Numbered from the stretch's first letter, positions 22,676-35,700 are shown. The stretch is 64,000 nucleotides of DNA from Siniperca chuatsi (GCF_020085105.1 NC_058043.1:10479167-10543166); one strand, 5' to 3'. Made by a program: numbers and translations. Notes: generated from the sequence alone by a model not told the origin.

Positions 22676-22729
22676 GTGAACGACACTTGGCAGCTCTCCA
22701 AAGCAAAGAGTGTGATTGAGAAACCAGAG
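22676..22729 (+). other. Exon-like 54-base stretch beside the duplication breakpoint
   Basis: An AG acceptor (22674-22675) is followed by 18 open codons reading VNDTWQLSKAKSVIEKPE and then a GTACTC donor. The phase is 0/0. I do not recognise the protein and no flanking exons are convincing. Confidence 0.25.
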
Positions 22730-24114
22730 GTACTCCTGCCTGTGTTATAACACTTGGCAGTGTTTTTGTGTGCTCTATCTGTCCATCAAAGGCTTTGAGT
22801 TCAGCACTTGTGAAAAAGCCAAACAAGATGGTAATATTGAATCTGTGTCAGTCATTGAAGAGGCTGAGGGGACAAACATATCAAGGTTTGTGCTGCTAAA
22901 GGCCTTGCATGAGAGTCAACACACAGCATGTATTTAAAGAGGGGAAAACTGTTTTCACACTGTACATTTACAGATACATCTTCTGATCATTATTAATAAT
23001 AAACTATTTATATTGACCTTTTTAAAACAAAGGCTTTATGAGAAAAAAAGAGAGGATCACAGAAGAAGGATGGTTGGAGACTAGTGAGCAGCATAAACAT
23101 GTAATTATATATATTATATATGTAATGTATAAAAAGGATAAGGCTCCTCTGATCTTTATAGAGTGAGGGGGGATTGCAGAAGTGGGCTGTTGTGTCGAGT
23201 GTTTGTAAATCTTGACTCAAGAGTAAAAAAAAAGCAAAAATAGGACTTTAGGGGTGCTTTTCCATGATAAATATTATGTGTTTTGTAACAAATCCAGTAA
23301 TGTCTTCATGTCGTCATACATTTCCAAAATTACCCTTCTTCATTGGAAAGTGCTTTCTCTCTGCCTCTGTGCAGGTAATGCAGACACCCGCTGGAGACTC
23401 CTTCCTGTCTGCACTTAATGTATTACATTTATTTGAAATGGCTAGAATAAGAGAACATTTACTGTGCACAATTTTCAGAATTTTGAGGCTCTTAGGATCT
23501 AAATTTAACTCTTAAATTTAACAGCATTAGGCTGAATACAGACATGCTGAACAGAGCCACATTCAAAGCTGGGATGGTTGTAGAACTGAATAAGTACCTT
23601 TAGTATAGTGACAATGTAGAAATGAAGCCTGTTATACTGTGAGACGCATCCAAAGGCTTCCTCAGAGGGCAGATCATAGCTAAAACAGCAGTTAGAAAAG
23701 GTGAAAAATAGGGAAATCTATCAAGAAGATTCATGAAGCAAAGATATTAACAGGCAGGTCAGACAGGTAGATGAGGTAAGCAAGCAAAGCTCCACAGAGA
23801 GCTGAAGCTGCTCACTTGGTCACAATATGACTTACATGCTAAAGCCAGCTAAAACATGTGGTCTGTGGACCCAAAGTTTCACCCACCACTTTGAAGTGAA
23901 CCAAAACTTGTGTTTTGTGTCAGACACTTGAGTGGGTTTGGCAGATTTCTTCCAGGCGTCTGCAAACCCTCAACATTTTCACAAAGGGGTCCAATCTAGA
24001 GGAGAGAGACATCACATCATTTAGTCAGATGCTACATTTATTTATGCTTTTAACTGCTGAATCACAAAAGGGCTTTTCTGTAAATTCTAGTTTAATGAAT
24101 TAAAACCTCAACAA

Positions 24115-24200
24115 ATTAAGTAAAGTAAGTAAGTAAGTAAAATTTTATTTATATAGCACCTTTTAAGCCAAAGTTAAAAAGCGCTGCACAGGATACAGAT
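24115..24200 (-). repeat. SINE/L2-type tail with (TAAG)n
   Basis: TAAGTAAGTAAGTAA followed by ATTTTATTTATATAGCACC and AGCGCTGCACAGG. This is the reverse orientation of the usual fish tail 'cctgt..agcgct....tatataaataaaat'. Confidence 0.65.
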
Positions 24201-25353
24201 TCCGAAAATAAACAACATACTTATACAGCAACATACAGAAAATAGCTGTAGAAATGTAGAAATGGGTTTTGAGAATTTTTTGAGAAATAAAAATATAAGC
24301 AGAAATCAAAAAAAAAAATTCTGGCTCTCAGTACCTTTGCTGAATGGAGTGTGGATCAATAATGGTGGACCTTGCTCATGTCCATACATCTAGTCCTTCT
24401 GTGAGCAAATGGGATGTTTAGTTTCAAAGATCTTGGGTTTGGGCACTGCTGTGACATTCCTCTGTCTGTCTTGAAGATATTTGTGAAGGGTTGTGTAAAT
24501 GTGATACTTCTGAAATCTTTGAAACATTCCTACTGTGGGCCTTTTTATAGACAGACATTGTCAGATATCTACGCTAGATGACTTCAGCTAAAGAAAGACA
24601 AAGAGGAAAACACTGAATTGATTTTCATTATTCTCTTAAGACAAGACTATATAATTACATACTGATATTCATTTTATCCATATATTGCATATGTTAAATG
24701 ATCTATACTTTTGTATTTTTTATTAAATTTTTAATTTTACCTTTGGCCAGTGATAGTACAGATACAGACAGAAAAAAAGTGGAAAAAGAGGGGTGTGAAA
24801 TTGACCATAGGCCCTTGGTTGAATTTGAAGCCACTGCAGTTATATGGTGTGCATCAGAACCACTGGGTCACCAGGATGCCCGAGAGCTCAGGTTCATTTT
24901 CAATTCTCAATTGACAAGTAAAAACATCCAGTTTGACAGGATGTCCTCCTGTAAACATTTGCAGATAAATTTACTCCCCCTTGGTTTATATCATCTCCTC
25001 TTTGATGGGCAGTAAGCAGAGCAGACAGGGGCACAGTTGTTTCATCAACAGGTAGGCAGAAACCAAAAACACACAAGAAAACAATTTTGGCCTGCAGCCT
25101 CCTTCAGATGAAATTAGGAAAACGGACGGTCGAGAATTTAATTGAGTTTTTTTAGCAAAATGACCCAAATACGTATGAATCTGCTATTTTGATCAATGTC
25201 ATGCAACTCTTGCATTATCTTACACAACAGACAAACACTCGCACACACACACACACATGCCTGCACGTGTCCAACCAATGGAACATTTCACAACAAGCTA
25301 CTAGTTGCCCTGGCAAAAATCCTCCAATTGCACAAAACAGGAGGACAAACGCC

Positions 25354-25356
<3 letters not shown>

Positions 25357-25397
<41 letters not shown>
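25357..25397. repeat. (CA)n microsatellite
   Basis: About 20 CA units. Confidence 0.95.
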
Positions 25398-25400
<3 letters not shown>

Positions 25401-25967
25401 CTAACACACACTAGTAGACACACAAGCACACAGCTGCCAAAATGTGTAATAGTTATTTGATCAGGTCATGTTGACAGATTGACCCTTTAATGCTAAACAG
25501 ACGGACATCTCTGTGCTCCCCAGGAGGCGGCAGACCGCAGGGCCCTGACTTCCTCTGTTGGCCGTTAATAAAGAACACAGCTCAGGTCAAACAAATAAAC
25601 AAGCTGCTGGCGACACACAAAAACCTCCCATCTCCAAGTTTACCATTTGTTTTTTTTTACCGTAAGTGGACGGCATGAACAAAATGTTTTTCTGACCCTG
25701 TGACCCTCTGAGCCAAAAGCATGATAAGGCATTAGTCAGTTTAACAAAAAGGGCCAGTTCAACAATTTCTGACAGACACTGATTTACTGAAGGATGACAG
25801 ATGTATTCATGAAGGCACAACTTTTGGTTGTAGTTATGGTAATAGTAATAAAAATAAGTTAAGTTAATATGACCATTTCTCATTTATTCAGAGGTGATAA
25901 GAGCAGGAAAGTATTGATCTGTTAATTTTTATGCAGGGCACATGTTCAAGTATATTGATAGTTGATA

Positions 25968-26335
25968 TAGTGGCTTGGGAAAGTATTCAGACTCCTTCAC
26001 TTTGCACACTGTATTGTCTTATTGCTTTGTTTAAAAATGTATTAAATGTACTGTAACCCATAATAACAAAGCTAAAACACATTTCTAGAGTGTTTTACTA
26101 ATTTATTAAAAAATTGATTAAGTTCTAGAGATAATAAAGGATAATCAGAGTAAACACGACGCACCTGAGCTCAATTTCGAGTGCAATAACAAATTATCTG
26201 AATTCTTGTAATGTATTTGGCATTATGGGGTTGTATTTAGAATTAATTGCCAAATAAATAAATTTAGTCCATTTTAGATCACATTTTTTACCCAATAAAA
26301 CGTTGGTCTGAATACTCTCTGGAGCTACTGTATGT
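25968..26335. mobile_element. Tc1/mariner-like MITE
   Basis: Left end TAGTGGCTTGGGAAAGTATT and right end ATACTCTCTGGAGCTACTG(TA) form imperfect inverted repeats sharing AGTATTCAGAC/GTCTGAATACT, flanked by TA. About 0.37 kb, no ORF. Confidence 0.6.
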
Positions 26336-27917
26336 TTATTTAATGTACATTGTTAATTTTAATTGTTTTATCTCAATTTTAAGAGAAGAAGCAGAGCTTT
26401 ACAGATCATTGCTGACCTTGGAAGCAGCAGCTGACGAAACAATTTCAACTCAAGTTCCACTTACTTGCTTATATGTGTATTTCTATATTGTCTTGTGTTT
26501 CTTTTATATCTTGTCTTAATGCCTTTATGTCTTATGTAAATCACTTGGAATTGCCTTGTTGTTAAAAGGTTCTAGGTTTAAACGTCCTGTTTTTCTGAGC
26601 ACTTTTAGTTTAATTTTTAAGCCAACATGGACAGAATTGCTCAAAATAAAGGAACATTTGAACATCTACAGTTCCACGTCAACTGAGCAAACGCAATCTG
26701 CCGATGAAGATCATATGATACAGTCGAAAGGCCTTGAGTTGAGATTGTTTTGTCAATGAAAAATCTTCTCTGTAACCTCTCTTATTCCTGAACTCCTAGT
26801 TTTCATTTCTTCTGACCCCACATGTCTACAAAAAAGTGAACTTTTAACTCTTTAACACACTTTGTTTCGTACTGTCAGCTGCACACTATAACTGAACACA
26901 AATGACAGCATTTAAATCAGGCCCCACAGAGGCTTAACTTAATGCTAAACAGAGCCAATTAAAGTTTTACAGTGCTCTTTTGGAGAAAATTACTTCCGCT
27001 ATGGTGAAATGATATTTACCACCCAATAAACTGTCACTGATGCATTATTAAGAGTAACTACACCCCATAACTTATACAAGAAACTTTTACCAGCAGTTAA
27101 ACCGCTCTAAATATTCTTCTGATTATAGAAATCTAGGCCACAGAGATGTGAAACGCCTCCTTCCTCCAAGCAGCTTGTTTTTTCCACTTTCTGTCCACAG
27201 TTTAAAAAAAAAAAAAAGAGAGTACAACAAGTTTACGGCTACAGAGAGCAGATCAGAGTCCTCCAGTGGGAGACCTTGAGGAGGTGGTTCAGGGAGAAAT
27301 CGATACGGTTAAATGAAATACAGTAGCAAAAACAGAGTTTGGAAAGAGGTAGCGAGATGGAGAAAGACAGAGAGAGGGGCGTACAAACACAGACACACAT
27401 ATGTTGGTGTGATTACGCAGTGAGGAGTTAATGATCAAATGGGCAGCCTCATCTATGTGCAATAACATCTGTGGAAAGGTCAGAGTCACTCTGTGGCCCC
27501 ACTGGCCCCCCAAAATCATCCCACATGTACGCAGAGTGAGCCTGTAACACACAAACACCGCACACACTGTACACAGGTAGTTTATACATCAACATTTTGT
27601 TTTAATTTCTTTATTGAGGAATACAGGTTTAACAAACATCACTGAGATCCTATCACATCACCATATTCCTTGCCATACCGTTATTGTTAAAGAAACAGTT
27701 CAAAGTATTACAGAGGAAAAGGAGAAGCATAATTCCAATATTCACCCTCTTTTATTTATTTTTCAGTATCCCTACAGTTCTGTTCCTCCCCTCAGTACAT
27801 CCCCCTTACACAGTACAGAAACTCATAATGATGAATGATAAAAACAAAAAAAACAGATACAAAGGGAAAAAAAGTAAAAAATGAGATAGAAAAGAGGGAC
27901 GAGGGTAAGACCTTTAG
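26336..27917. other. Intergenic DNA, no gene recognised
   Basis: AT-rich. Contains a poly-A run near 27200 and short ORFs without family resemblance. Confidence 0.5.
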
Positions 27918-28110
27918 CAGTGGTTGAGAGTAACTACCGTAAGTACATTTACTCAAGTACTGTACTTAAGTACAATTTTGATGTACTCACATTACAGTGA
28001 CGCTTACACATTAATGCATCAATAATTACGATCCAATAATATAATATACCATATTACAAAATGGGCCATTTTGCATAATGAGTACTTTTTACTTTTGGTA
28101 CGTTAAAGGA
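27918..28110. mobile_element. Tol2-like hAT MITE fragment
   Basis: Starts CAGTGGTTGAGAGTAACTAC with CATTTACTCAAGTACTGTAC and runs to ACTTTTTACTTTTGGTACG. The right terminus is missing. A different common fish repeat (AAGGATCAGTGTGTAACATT) follows at about 28107. Confidence 0.65.
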
Positions 28111-29049
28111 TCAGTGTGTAACATTTAGGAGGATCTATTGGCAGAAATGGAATATAATATTTCTAAGTCTGTTTTCATTAATGTATAATCAGTTGATAGA
28201 TAATAATTAAAATACTACCAAAATTTAATCATGTTGCTATTATGCTGGTCCATATTTATCAAGTTGTTCAGTTGAGTTAACTGGGTGGTTTATAGTCAGT
28301 TTATCTTATCCAGACAGAATTGAACAGCCAATAAGTAAAACTTTATTTCCTGTCAGGTACTTAACTTTTTTTTTTGTCACAACCCAACAACCTTATAATC
28401 AGTAAGAGTTCATTAACTTACACCTTATAATGCAGGTACTCAAGAAAAACAACTGAGGAACTGGCAACTGAGGAAACTCAATCTGCTGATGGGGACCGTG
28501 TGATGTGGTTAAAACTCCAGATCAATCAAGTAAGTGAACCTTGAGTTGAGATTGTTTTGTCAATTGCTGTTTACAAGGTCAAGAATGAACTGTTGAGCAC
28601 AATGTTAACAATAAAGTATTCAGTGTTTTGGCTTATAATTTAACTCTGTTGACTGAAATTGATATGAAACTTAGCCGAAGCTAATCGGCCTGTTATGTAG
28701 AACTCTTTTCGAGGCTTGAGGAGGGGAAAAACACAAATAAAAAGTGCAAAATGAAAACATTTTTGATTTTTTTTGACATTATGTAGTTTATGTTGTGAAC
28801 GCAGGTGCAAATTGATGATAGGTGTCAAAATGAAACCATTATTTTGTATGATTTACCGCCTGTTATAGCTCTAAAGACTATAGACTATAGACCGATTTTT
28901 AATGAAGAAGTAAAGAGCCATTTGGATCACAGCCTTTGTTTTAAAATCCACCAGTTGCTGCAAAATAATTTAAAGACCCATTTCAGTCCTTCTGTGAACT
29001 TTTAACTTTGCAGATCCTTAAAGACTAAAGAGTCACAGAAACCCAAAGG

Positions 29050-29260
29050 ACCTGGTTCCCAACTTTGTGACTTGTGACCCCTCATTACAGATTAGCATCT
29101 TAATGTGGATGTTATAAGCAGTTCAACCTAAGAATAAATGGTTCTCCTCTGTTTCAGTTGAAGGATTTTAAAGGCCTGAAGACGTGAAAGTAGTCAGAAT
29201 TTCATAAAAAAAAGCAAAAAGAGAGAGAGAAAAGTTGTGAAAAACATAAACGTAATGTTG
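29050..29260 (+). repeat. Interspersed repeat, 'GGTTCCCAAC' family
   Basis: GGTTCCCAAC, CTTGTGACCCCTCATTACAG, TTCTCCTCTGTTTCAGTTGA and AAAGGCCTGAAGACGTGAAAG recur in the same order at about 48927-49120; the first part also recurs at 52180-52260. Confidence 0.6.
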
Positions 29261-29747
29261 TGTAAGAAAAAATATCTATAGCCTATATTTTTTAACACCT
29301 TTAATCATGTTTTGATATGTATATGTATTGTTGTTTAATATTATGTTTTGTGTGTAGCATCTGGAGTCTTAACATATTTTATTAGCTTAAAGTGCTGTAA
29401 GACCTAAGCTAGTTTGTTTATTGTGTTAGTGTGTCAATGTTGATTTAATTATTTGGTGATTTTTTGGTGGGTATGGAGAGGGTTTGGGGTGTACAGGTTT
29501 TTTTTTGCCTTTGATATAAGCAGTAATAAAATAAATGTATATAATAAAATGTATGTATAATAAAGGTAAATTTATGTATTATACGTGTGCTGTCTGAGCA
29601 TGCAACATCTACGGGAAACATGATAACGCTGACATATGTGCTCTCTCCCGGTGGGTTTATTGAGGGTAAGAGGTGTTTCAAAGCGGGAGGTACTGCATGT
29701 TATCACTGTCACATCCACGCAAATAAGTGTTGAGGCCACCATGGGCA

Positions 29748-29794
<47 letters not shown>
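29748..29794. repeat. (TG)n microsatellite
   Basis: About 22 TG units. Confidence 0.95.
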
Positions 29795-29797
<3 letters not shown>

Positions 29798-29906
29798 GGG
29801 AGTGGGGGGGATCACTTTCCACCTTGTTGGCACAGGCGAGGTCGACCGGTGCATGTTTTTTAGCTCATTCACTCATTTACTTACCACCACCACCCCTTTC
29901 ACCCCT

Positions 29907-29931
29907 TACACACACACACACACACACACCC
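29907..29931. repeat. (CA)n microsatellite
   Basis: About 11 CA units. Confidence 0.9.
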
Positions 29932-30083
29932 ATACACTGAGGTTGTAAGGGTTCAGAGCAGGGTACACAAGGACCCCTCTGAACTCAACAAGGTGGCTCC
30001 TTTCCAACGAATATCTCACCTCAGTATCACAGCTCATAACAGAGTAGAGTCTCCGTGCCCTCCTTACCTTGTGCATACACAGG

Positions 30084-30088
<5 letters not shown>

Positions 30089-30119
<31 letters not shown>
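30089..30119. repeat. (CA)n microsatellite
   Basis: About 15 CA units. Confidence 0.9.
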
Positions 30120-30123
<4 letters not shown>

Positions 30124-30149
30124 TAAAAAAGTTAATATACTGCTGTGCA

Positions 30150-30300
30150 TTCCAAAGCAGCCGGGTTAGCCCTGCCCCGGCGTACTAAACAGCATTTTAA
30201 AACCCTCTTTTGATCAGGTCGGATGACCTTGGGGCTTCGTTTCTTGGCGACGTCAACACACAGTGTCGGCACGGCCTGTACCCTGGCACCAAAGCCAGAC
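30150..30300. other. GC-rich patch, no gene recognised
   Basis: Markedly richer in G+C and CpG than its surroundings (for example GCAGCCGGGTTAGCCCTGCC and GCGACGTCAACACACAG). The minus-strand frame here is open over about 60 codons but has no family resemblance. Confidence 0.4.
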
Positions 30301-30317
30301 AGATGTTGTAATGTTGC

Positions 30318-30470
30318 CATACCATTGTTCTGATGGCCCAATATTTCGAAACCCAATAGTCCAAAAAATATCCCATTGGACCAAAAGCCCATTTGTCTGA
30401 CTGCCCGTTATCTGGAAAACAGACGCCCATTGCTCCGAAGGCTCATTACTCCGAAAATATACACTTTCCC
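30318..30470. repeat. Degenerate short repeats around 'CCCATTg.TCCGAAA'
   Basis: A series of related words about 17-22 bases apart: GGCCCAATATTTCGAAA, CCCAATAGTCCAAAAA, CCCATTGGACCAAAAG, CCCATTTGTCTGACTG, CCCGTTATCTGGAAAA, GCCCATTGCTCCGAAG, CTCATTACTCCGAAAA. It looks like an eroded minisatellite or the internal repeats of a MITE. Confidence 0.6.
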
Positions 30471-30944
30471 TGCAGGTGTTAGTTCAGTGAGTGTCAGCCC
30501 TGTCCATGGTGCTGAATCGGCTGGGGTTTTGCCCTTAGCAGGTTATCTTTCTGGCCTTACACCAAATGACATTTCAAGTGATTTTACTGTCGCAGACAAA
30601 TTTCCTGAATTTGTCTGAATGAAATCATGACAGTTTTACCTTAGTTGGTGTGCGCCCCCATCACCTGAGTCATTAGATTTAGGTTGATCAAAAACTCAGT
30701 CGGAGTTGTCTTAATAGCCTATAGTCATATTTGTCGACTTGGCTGTTCTGACAAAATCAAACATCTAACCCTAACCCAACTGCAGTGAGAGTGTCACGAA
30801 GATGACAAAAAAACAGGGACATGGAAAAAACAAGAGGAGGTTGGATGAGACCATTAAAACCACTCTAAGACCAGAACAAACCCCCCCGTAAAAAAATTAC
30901 ATCACTTGTTACTTTTACACTTAAGTTTCTGTAAAGGGTTGTCA

Positions 30945-31195
30945 AATGGGATATAACATGTTAATTAGTGAACTTTAGAGGTGCTGGTAAGCAAATTTTG
31001 TTACCTTTGGAAAGAGCCAGGCTAGTTGTTTCCCCCTGTTTCAGTCTTCATGCTAAACTAAGCTAACTGGCTGCTGGCTGTGGCTTCATATTTACTGTAC
31101 AGACATGAGAGTGATATTGATCTTCTCATCCAGCTCCCAGCAAGAAAGTAAATAAGCGTATTTCCCCCAAATGTCAAACTATTCCTTTTAGAAAG
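30945..31195. mobile_element. Foldback element, half copy
   Basis: Contains GGAAAGAGCCAGGCTAGTTG, CTAACTGGCTGCTGGCTGTG, AAATGTCAAACTATTCCTTT. This is one arm of the palindromic element seen complete at 39797-40312 and 44955-45376. Confidence 0.7.
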
Positions 31196-31538
31196 CTACA
31201 CAGCTTCAGGAAAAGCCTGGAATAGTTTAATACTAATAATAATAATAATAGTTTAAACTTTGAGAGTGTAAATGCCAATACTGGAACAGTGTTTGTATAT
31301 GTCTGCACCAAACAGAGATAACACTTTAAAAAACGCTTTTAGAAAGTTACAAACACCTACTGTACAAATACACAAGCTCTATGACTGAAACACTCCAGTC
31401 CACACTAAACACCTCCACATAATTGCCAAAGAAAATCAAAACTTGATAATACATAAAACTGTCCAATATTACTGTCACACATTTCATTGTACTCTACACA
31501 GGTGAGTTAGACAAAATTTGATAAACACACAAGGCTAA

Positions 31539-31930
31539 GTGTCTGCAGCCATGCTAGTGGTTCTGTAAGGCTGTACTTAAGTACAACAGTGCTTTGAAGT
31601 AAATGCTAACGTCAGCATGCAAACATGCTAACAATGACAATGCTAAAATGCTGATGTTAAGCAGGTTTAATGTTTACCATGTTCACCATCCAAGTTTAAC
31701 TGTTAGCATGATAACATTTACTAATTAGCACTAAGCACAAAGTACAGCAGAGGCTAACGGGAATGTCATTAGTTTTGCAGGTAGTTAGTTTTATATCATA
31801 TCAATAGCAAATAAACATTTTGACCTGATGATGGTGCTAGAGGAAAAGTTTGGAGAAGATCAAATGTATTTCATTTCATCCTGAGGGGAGCATGTCTGTA
31901 CCAAATTCATCCATCCAATCCAATTAATGG
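31539..31930 (+). repeat. Interspersed repeat rich in 'GCATGCTAAC', copy 1
   Basis: GTCTGCAGCCATGCTAGTGG, CATGCTAAC words, TAATGTTTACCATGTTCACC, CTAATTAGCACTAA and TTTTGACCTGATGATGGTGC recur in the same order at 35141-35490. Confidence 0.75.
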
Positions 31931-32190
31931 CAATCCATCCATTTAGAGACTTCAACCAACAGACTGGAATTGCCCTCCATAGAGTCACGCCGCTAGCATG
32001 ATGAAAGTATAGTATGAAAGTAAAACTGCCAGTGTGGGCTCTAGCCTTGGTGGCGCCCTAAGCAACATCTGGAAATGCAACAACCCCTCTGCGCCTGCAC
32101 TCTCTCTGCTACTAGGGGATGGAGAGGGGGGAAGGCAGGTTAACAAAGGGGGATGCATTTTGGAAATTTTGTTGACAAGGGGGGTGGCAT

Positions 32191-33001
32191 CAGGGCTGGG
32201 TATCGTTTAAAAAATTACGATACCAGTACTAATACCAGTTCCCTTAAAGTGATACTGATACCAATAGAGTACTTCATTCGATAACCATCTTGTGAATGGA
32301 AGCATTCAGTTGCGTAAAATACAACCACTCCTTCCCATCCAAATTATTTTTTACACAAATACATTTTGAAAGTCTTCTTTAATTTGTGCACACGAGATAA
32401 GTGTACAGAGCCGGCACAACAGACCAGCCTTGTTTATCAGAGTGTTGAGTAATAGGAAAGATTAATTCTGAAGGACTATAAGTTAACAGTTTGAGTCAAG
32501 CATAGAAGTTGTATTAGGCTATGTGTAGCTCTGGTTGTGTCTGTTTTACATACCAACCGCAACAAACAAACACAAAGCCAGAGGTGATGCTGATACAGCA
32601 GATTGTGAGCAGAAGTTTATCCGGTAAACACACCGATCTCTTCGGCTGTTGCAGTCCCTCTTGCTTGGCCTGCCTGCTACTCCTATACACTCCTGCAGCA
32701 AAGTGGGCTCCAGATTTACCGGCAGAGGACCAGCAGGCTGAACTGCCTACTCCGTCAAATACGCTGTGCTTGACTTCACCATCACCACCACAGACTGTAT
32801 GTAGCTGCTAGCTGTAGCTGTGTTTGTGGGTGAATCACACGTCACATTAAATCAAAGAACACTTGCAGTGTACAAATAGTAATTTTTTTCTTGATCTGGG
32901 TACAAAAAGGATTGAATGATCGAATGCAGGTATCGTTTAACCGTAGACGTTTCGATACTACTTGGTACTGGGTTATTTCAGAGTACTGATACCCAGCCCT
33001 A
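32191..33001. mobile_element. MITE-like element with 'AGGGCTGGGTATC' inverted termini
   Basis: Left end CAGGGCTGGGTATCGTTTAA, right end GATACCCAGCCCTA, a 13-base perfect inverted match. Sub-terminal regions speak the same vocabulary (TACGATACCAGTACTAATAC; TTTCGATACTACTTGGTAC). About 0.8 kb. The middle (32521-32811) contains an ORF with no known domain. No transposase seen; termini suggest the hAT superfamily. Confidence 0.75.
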
Positions 33002-35140
33002 GATAACATCCCCCCTCACCTCAAGACAGACATTGTTGGTAAGAATAAGTCATAAGCCTGTCAAAGTGAAAGTGGAGAAACTCAAGTGAAAGGATTGTTT
33101 TTCTTTTGTGATTTTGGAGTGAGAGTGTGCCTCAGCTTCACCTTCAGGTTTGAACATTGCTTTCTAGATGTTTTGAGCAGACGGAAACACAGGTAAACAT
33201 CATCTTGACAACACAGAATGCCCACACAATTAGCATGTATGGCTATGCTGTTGTTGTCTTTTGTCTCTCTCTTGCCATCTCCGTCTCCCCTAGCATTTGC
33301 TGAAATAAATACACATGCCTTGTGCAACTCATTTCTACAGCAGTAAAAGTACTTGTAATAACATGTTCTGCCTTTATCTTTGCTCATATGTAAACACCTT
33401 CCACACACAAAAAACACAAACACACTTTTCCACTAAGAGGGAGATTAGTTTGAGCTACTGCAGTGTCTCAACATGCTTGCTTTGATGGTTTTTATCCCCA
33501 TTTCCGAGTTTCTCTCCTTGTGTTTGCTAAGTCATTGAGCAATGTGGTTCTTTTCCCAATGAAACCTGATACTGTACACTCAGGAATGCTTTTCACCCGG
33601 TGAGTAACAGGGTGTTTTCACATCTCTTTGCCTGTTCTTGAAAAGCCTCAGTTTGAGGCTCCACTATTTGCTCACTCTCTCTTTATGAATGAGAAGTAAC
33701 ACATGTCACATGTCAGGCAAAAATGGACGCACCTGGAAGTGTGCCTGAGGGCTCTTCTCTGCAACCCAGTGCTCTGGTCATTATTGTAACAGTTGTTAAA
33801 TGAGTGCAAAACTGTCCGTCATTCTGTAGTAAACAACATGGAGGTGTTATGCTCTTATCCTTTACACCATTTCATCTCTTAACACACTCACTCTAAATAA
33901 AGAACGATAACCAAAGTGGTTACTCTCATGGTTATGTTTAGGCACTCACAGCAGGTGGTTAAGGTTGGGTAAAGATCATGTTTTTGGTCGACTGAAGCAG
34001 GAGACATGACGTGTTAACTTTATTAACATTTATATGAAACCATGATCTTTTCTATAGCTTTATCAGAGTGCTTATAGTGCTTTGCACACTAGAAAAAATG
34101 TTTCCCTGCCAGAGAACATAATCCAGGTAGCAATTATGTTTCCCTACAAAACATATTGGAAAAACAAATTAGTACTATATAAATATAATGTCTAGGAGAC
34201 AGGGTTATAGCTTCCAAAGTGCAAACAAGTGTGGAAATCACTGGCCTATTGAATACATTTATTGAACATACAAATGAATTTGGACTCTTTTTAATAGTAA
34301 TAACACTGATTAATTTACAGTGAAATTCACTTTCTGTTGTCCTCCTAGAGGTTGAGATTCAGACTCAGCTACAGAACAAATAGTTTGTGGAGCTCTTGTA
34401 GGTTTGTTATTTTGCTCAGTGGCAATAAGGGCCAGCTGAAGGATGGTTTCTTTGTTCACGCACCACCATGAAATAATTTGAGACTGGACTCTTGGTGTGA
34501 ATGTTGTTGTGCAAACCTATCTATGTTCTGCTTTGCACGGCCTCCTTTGAATGCCCACCAGCAGGCAGGCTGACAGGAGATCGGTGCATGATGACATCCA
34601 CCCAGAGCTTCTGTTTATAATGATAAGATAACAAGCAGGGCGATGAGTTGATGGGGCCATAGGGCTACACTGTATCTGAAAACTTCAACAAATTTACTTC
34701 TGAGGCTCAGGTCAGTGGAGAGGTAAAAGTGTACCAGTGTGCCAGCAATGTAATCAACGAGTTAATGTGGGGCCATGGCATTGTTGGTGACATAGCTATA
34801 GCAGAGTAATTATAGTCTAATATTTATGTTTGATCACTTAGATTTATTATTATTGTTTGTGGAGCACAAAAAATGCAGCTTTTCTATTTTAATAACTTTA
34901 AATAAACTGAGATTAAGATGACATTACAGCATGTTCATAATCTCAATGTAGGACTTTACTGAATTGGTCATATTGTTGAACATGACAACAAAATTGCTTC
35001 ATAGTAAACACTGACCTAGTCAAATACTACTGCACTTGCTGCACTCCTTCACTAACTGGCCTTTAAATTCTACAGGCATTGATACCTGTTAACCTATTGG
35101 CTCATTTCATTCATTTTTTTCAGCTATCTTCAAACAAGAC
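33002..35140. other. Intergenic DNA, no gene recognised
   Basis: No convincing exon, RNA gene or repeat array seen. Several short ORFs on both strands have no family resemblance. Confidence 0.5.
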
Positions 35141-35700
35141 AAAGTGTCTACAGCCATGCTAGCGGCTCTTGTAAGGTTGTACTTATGCACAGCTAAATGC
35201 CAACATCAGCATGCTAACATGCAGATGTTTAGCAGGTATAATGTTTACCATGTTCACTATCTCAGTTTAGTGCGTTAACATGGTGGCATTTGCTAATTAG
35301 CACTAAATACAGGTGAGGCTGATGGGAATATCATTAGTTTTGGAGGTATTTGGTCATAAATAATGGACAAATTTAAATTTTGACCTGATGATGGCGCTAG
35401 ATAAAAATCTAGGAGATCATCAACGTTTTTACAATTCATTTGGAGGGGAACATAAATCTCTTTCATGGCAATCCATCTAATAGTTGTGACATTTCACTCA
35501 AAGCTGCAAATGTCAACCTCATGGTGGTGGTAGAGGAAAAATCTGGTGATCACTAAATTCACCAGCCTCATCTGGTCACCATGGATATCTGTATCTAATG
35601 TTGTGCCAATCCATCTTGTAAAAGTTGAGATAACTTTGACCTGCTGGTTGTGCTCGAGGAAACGTCAAGGGATCACCAATGCCAGTAGGATTCATCCTCT
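35141..35700 (+). repeat. Interspersed repeat rich in 'GCATGCTAAC', copy 2
   Basis: Begins GTGTCTACAGCCATGCTAGC and follows copy 1 through TTTTGACCTGATGATGGCGC. The following TGGTGGTAGAGGAAAAATCT and ATCCATCTTGTAAAAGTTGA suggest internal sub-repeats extending to about 35700. Confidence 0.7.

Larger units (their letters stand above)
22730..25967. other. Gene-poor DNA with repeats
   Basis: No recognisable gene. A minus-oriented SINE/L2 tail with (TAAG)n lies at about 24115-24200 (ATTTTATTTATATAGCACCT). CA microsatellites are at 25238-25257 and 25357-25397. Short open stretches near 22800 and 23915-24050 have a protein-like composition but no family match. Confidence 0.5.

Noticed and set aside
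30318-30470. CRISPR array
   Set aside because: Repeats are degenerate, with no constant spacer length, in a vertebrate genome.
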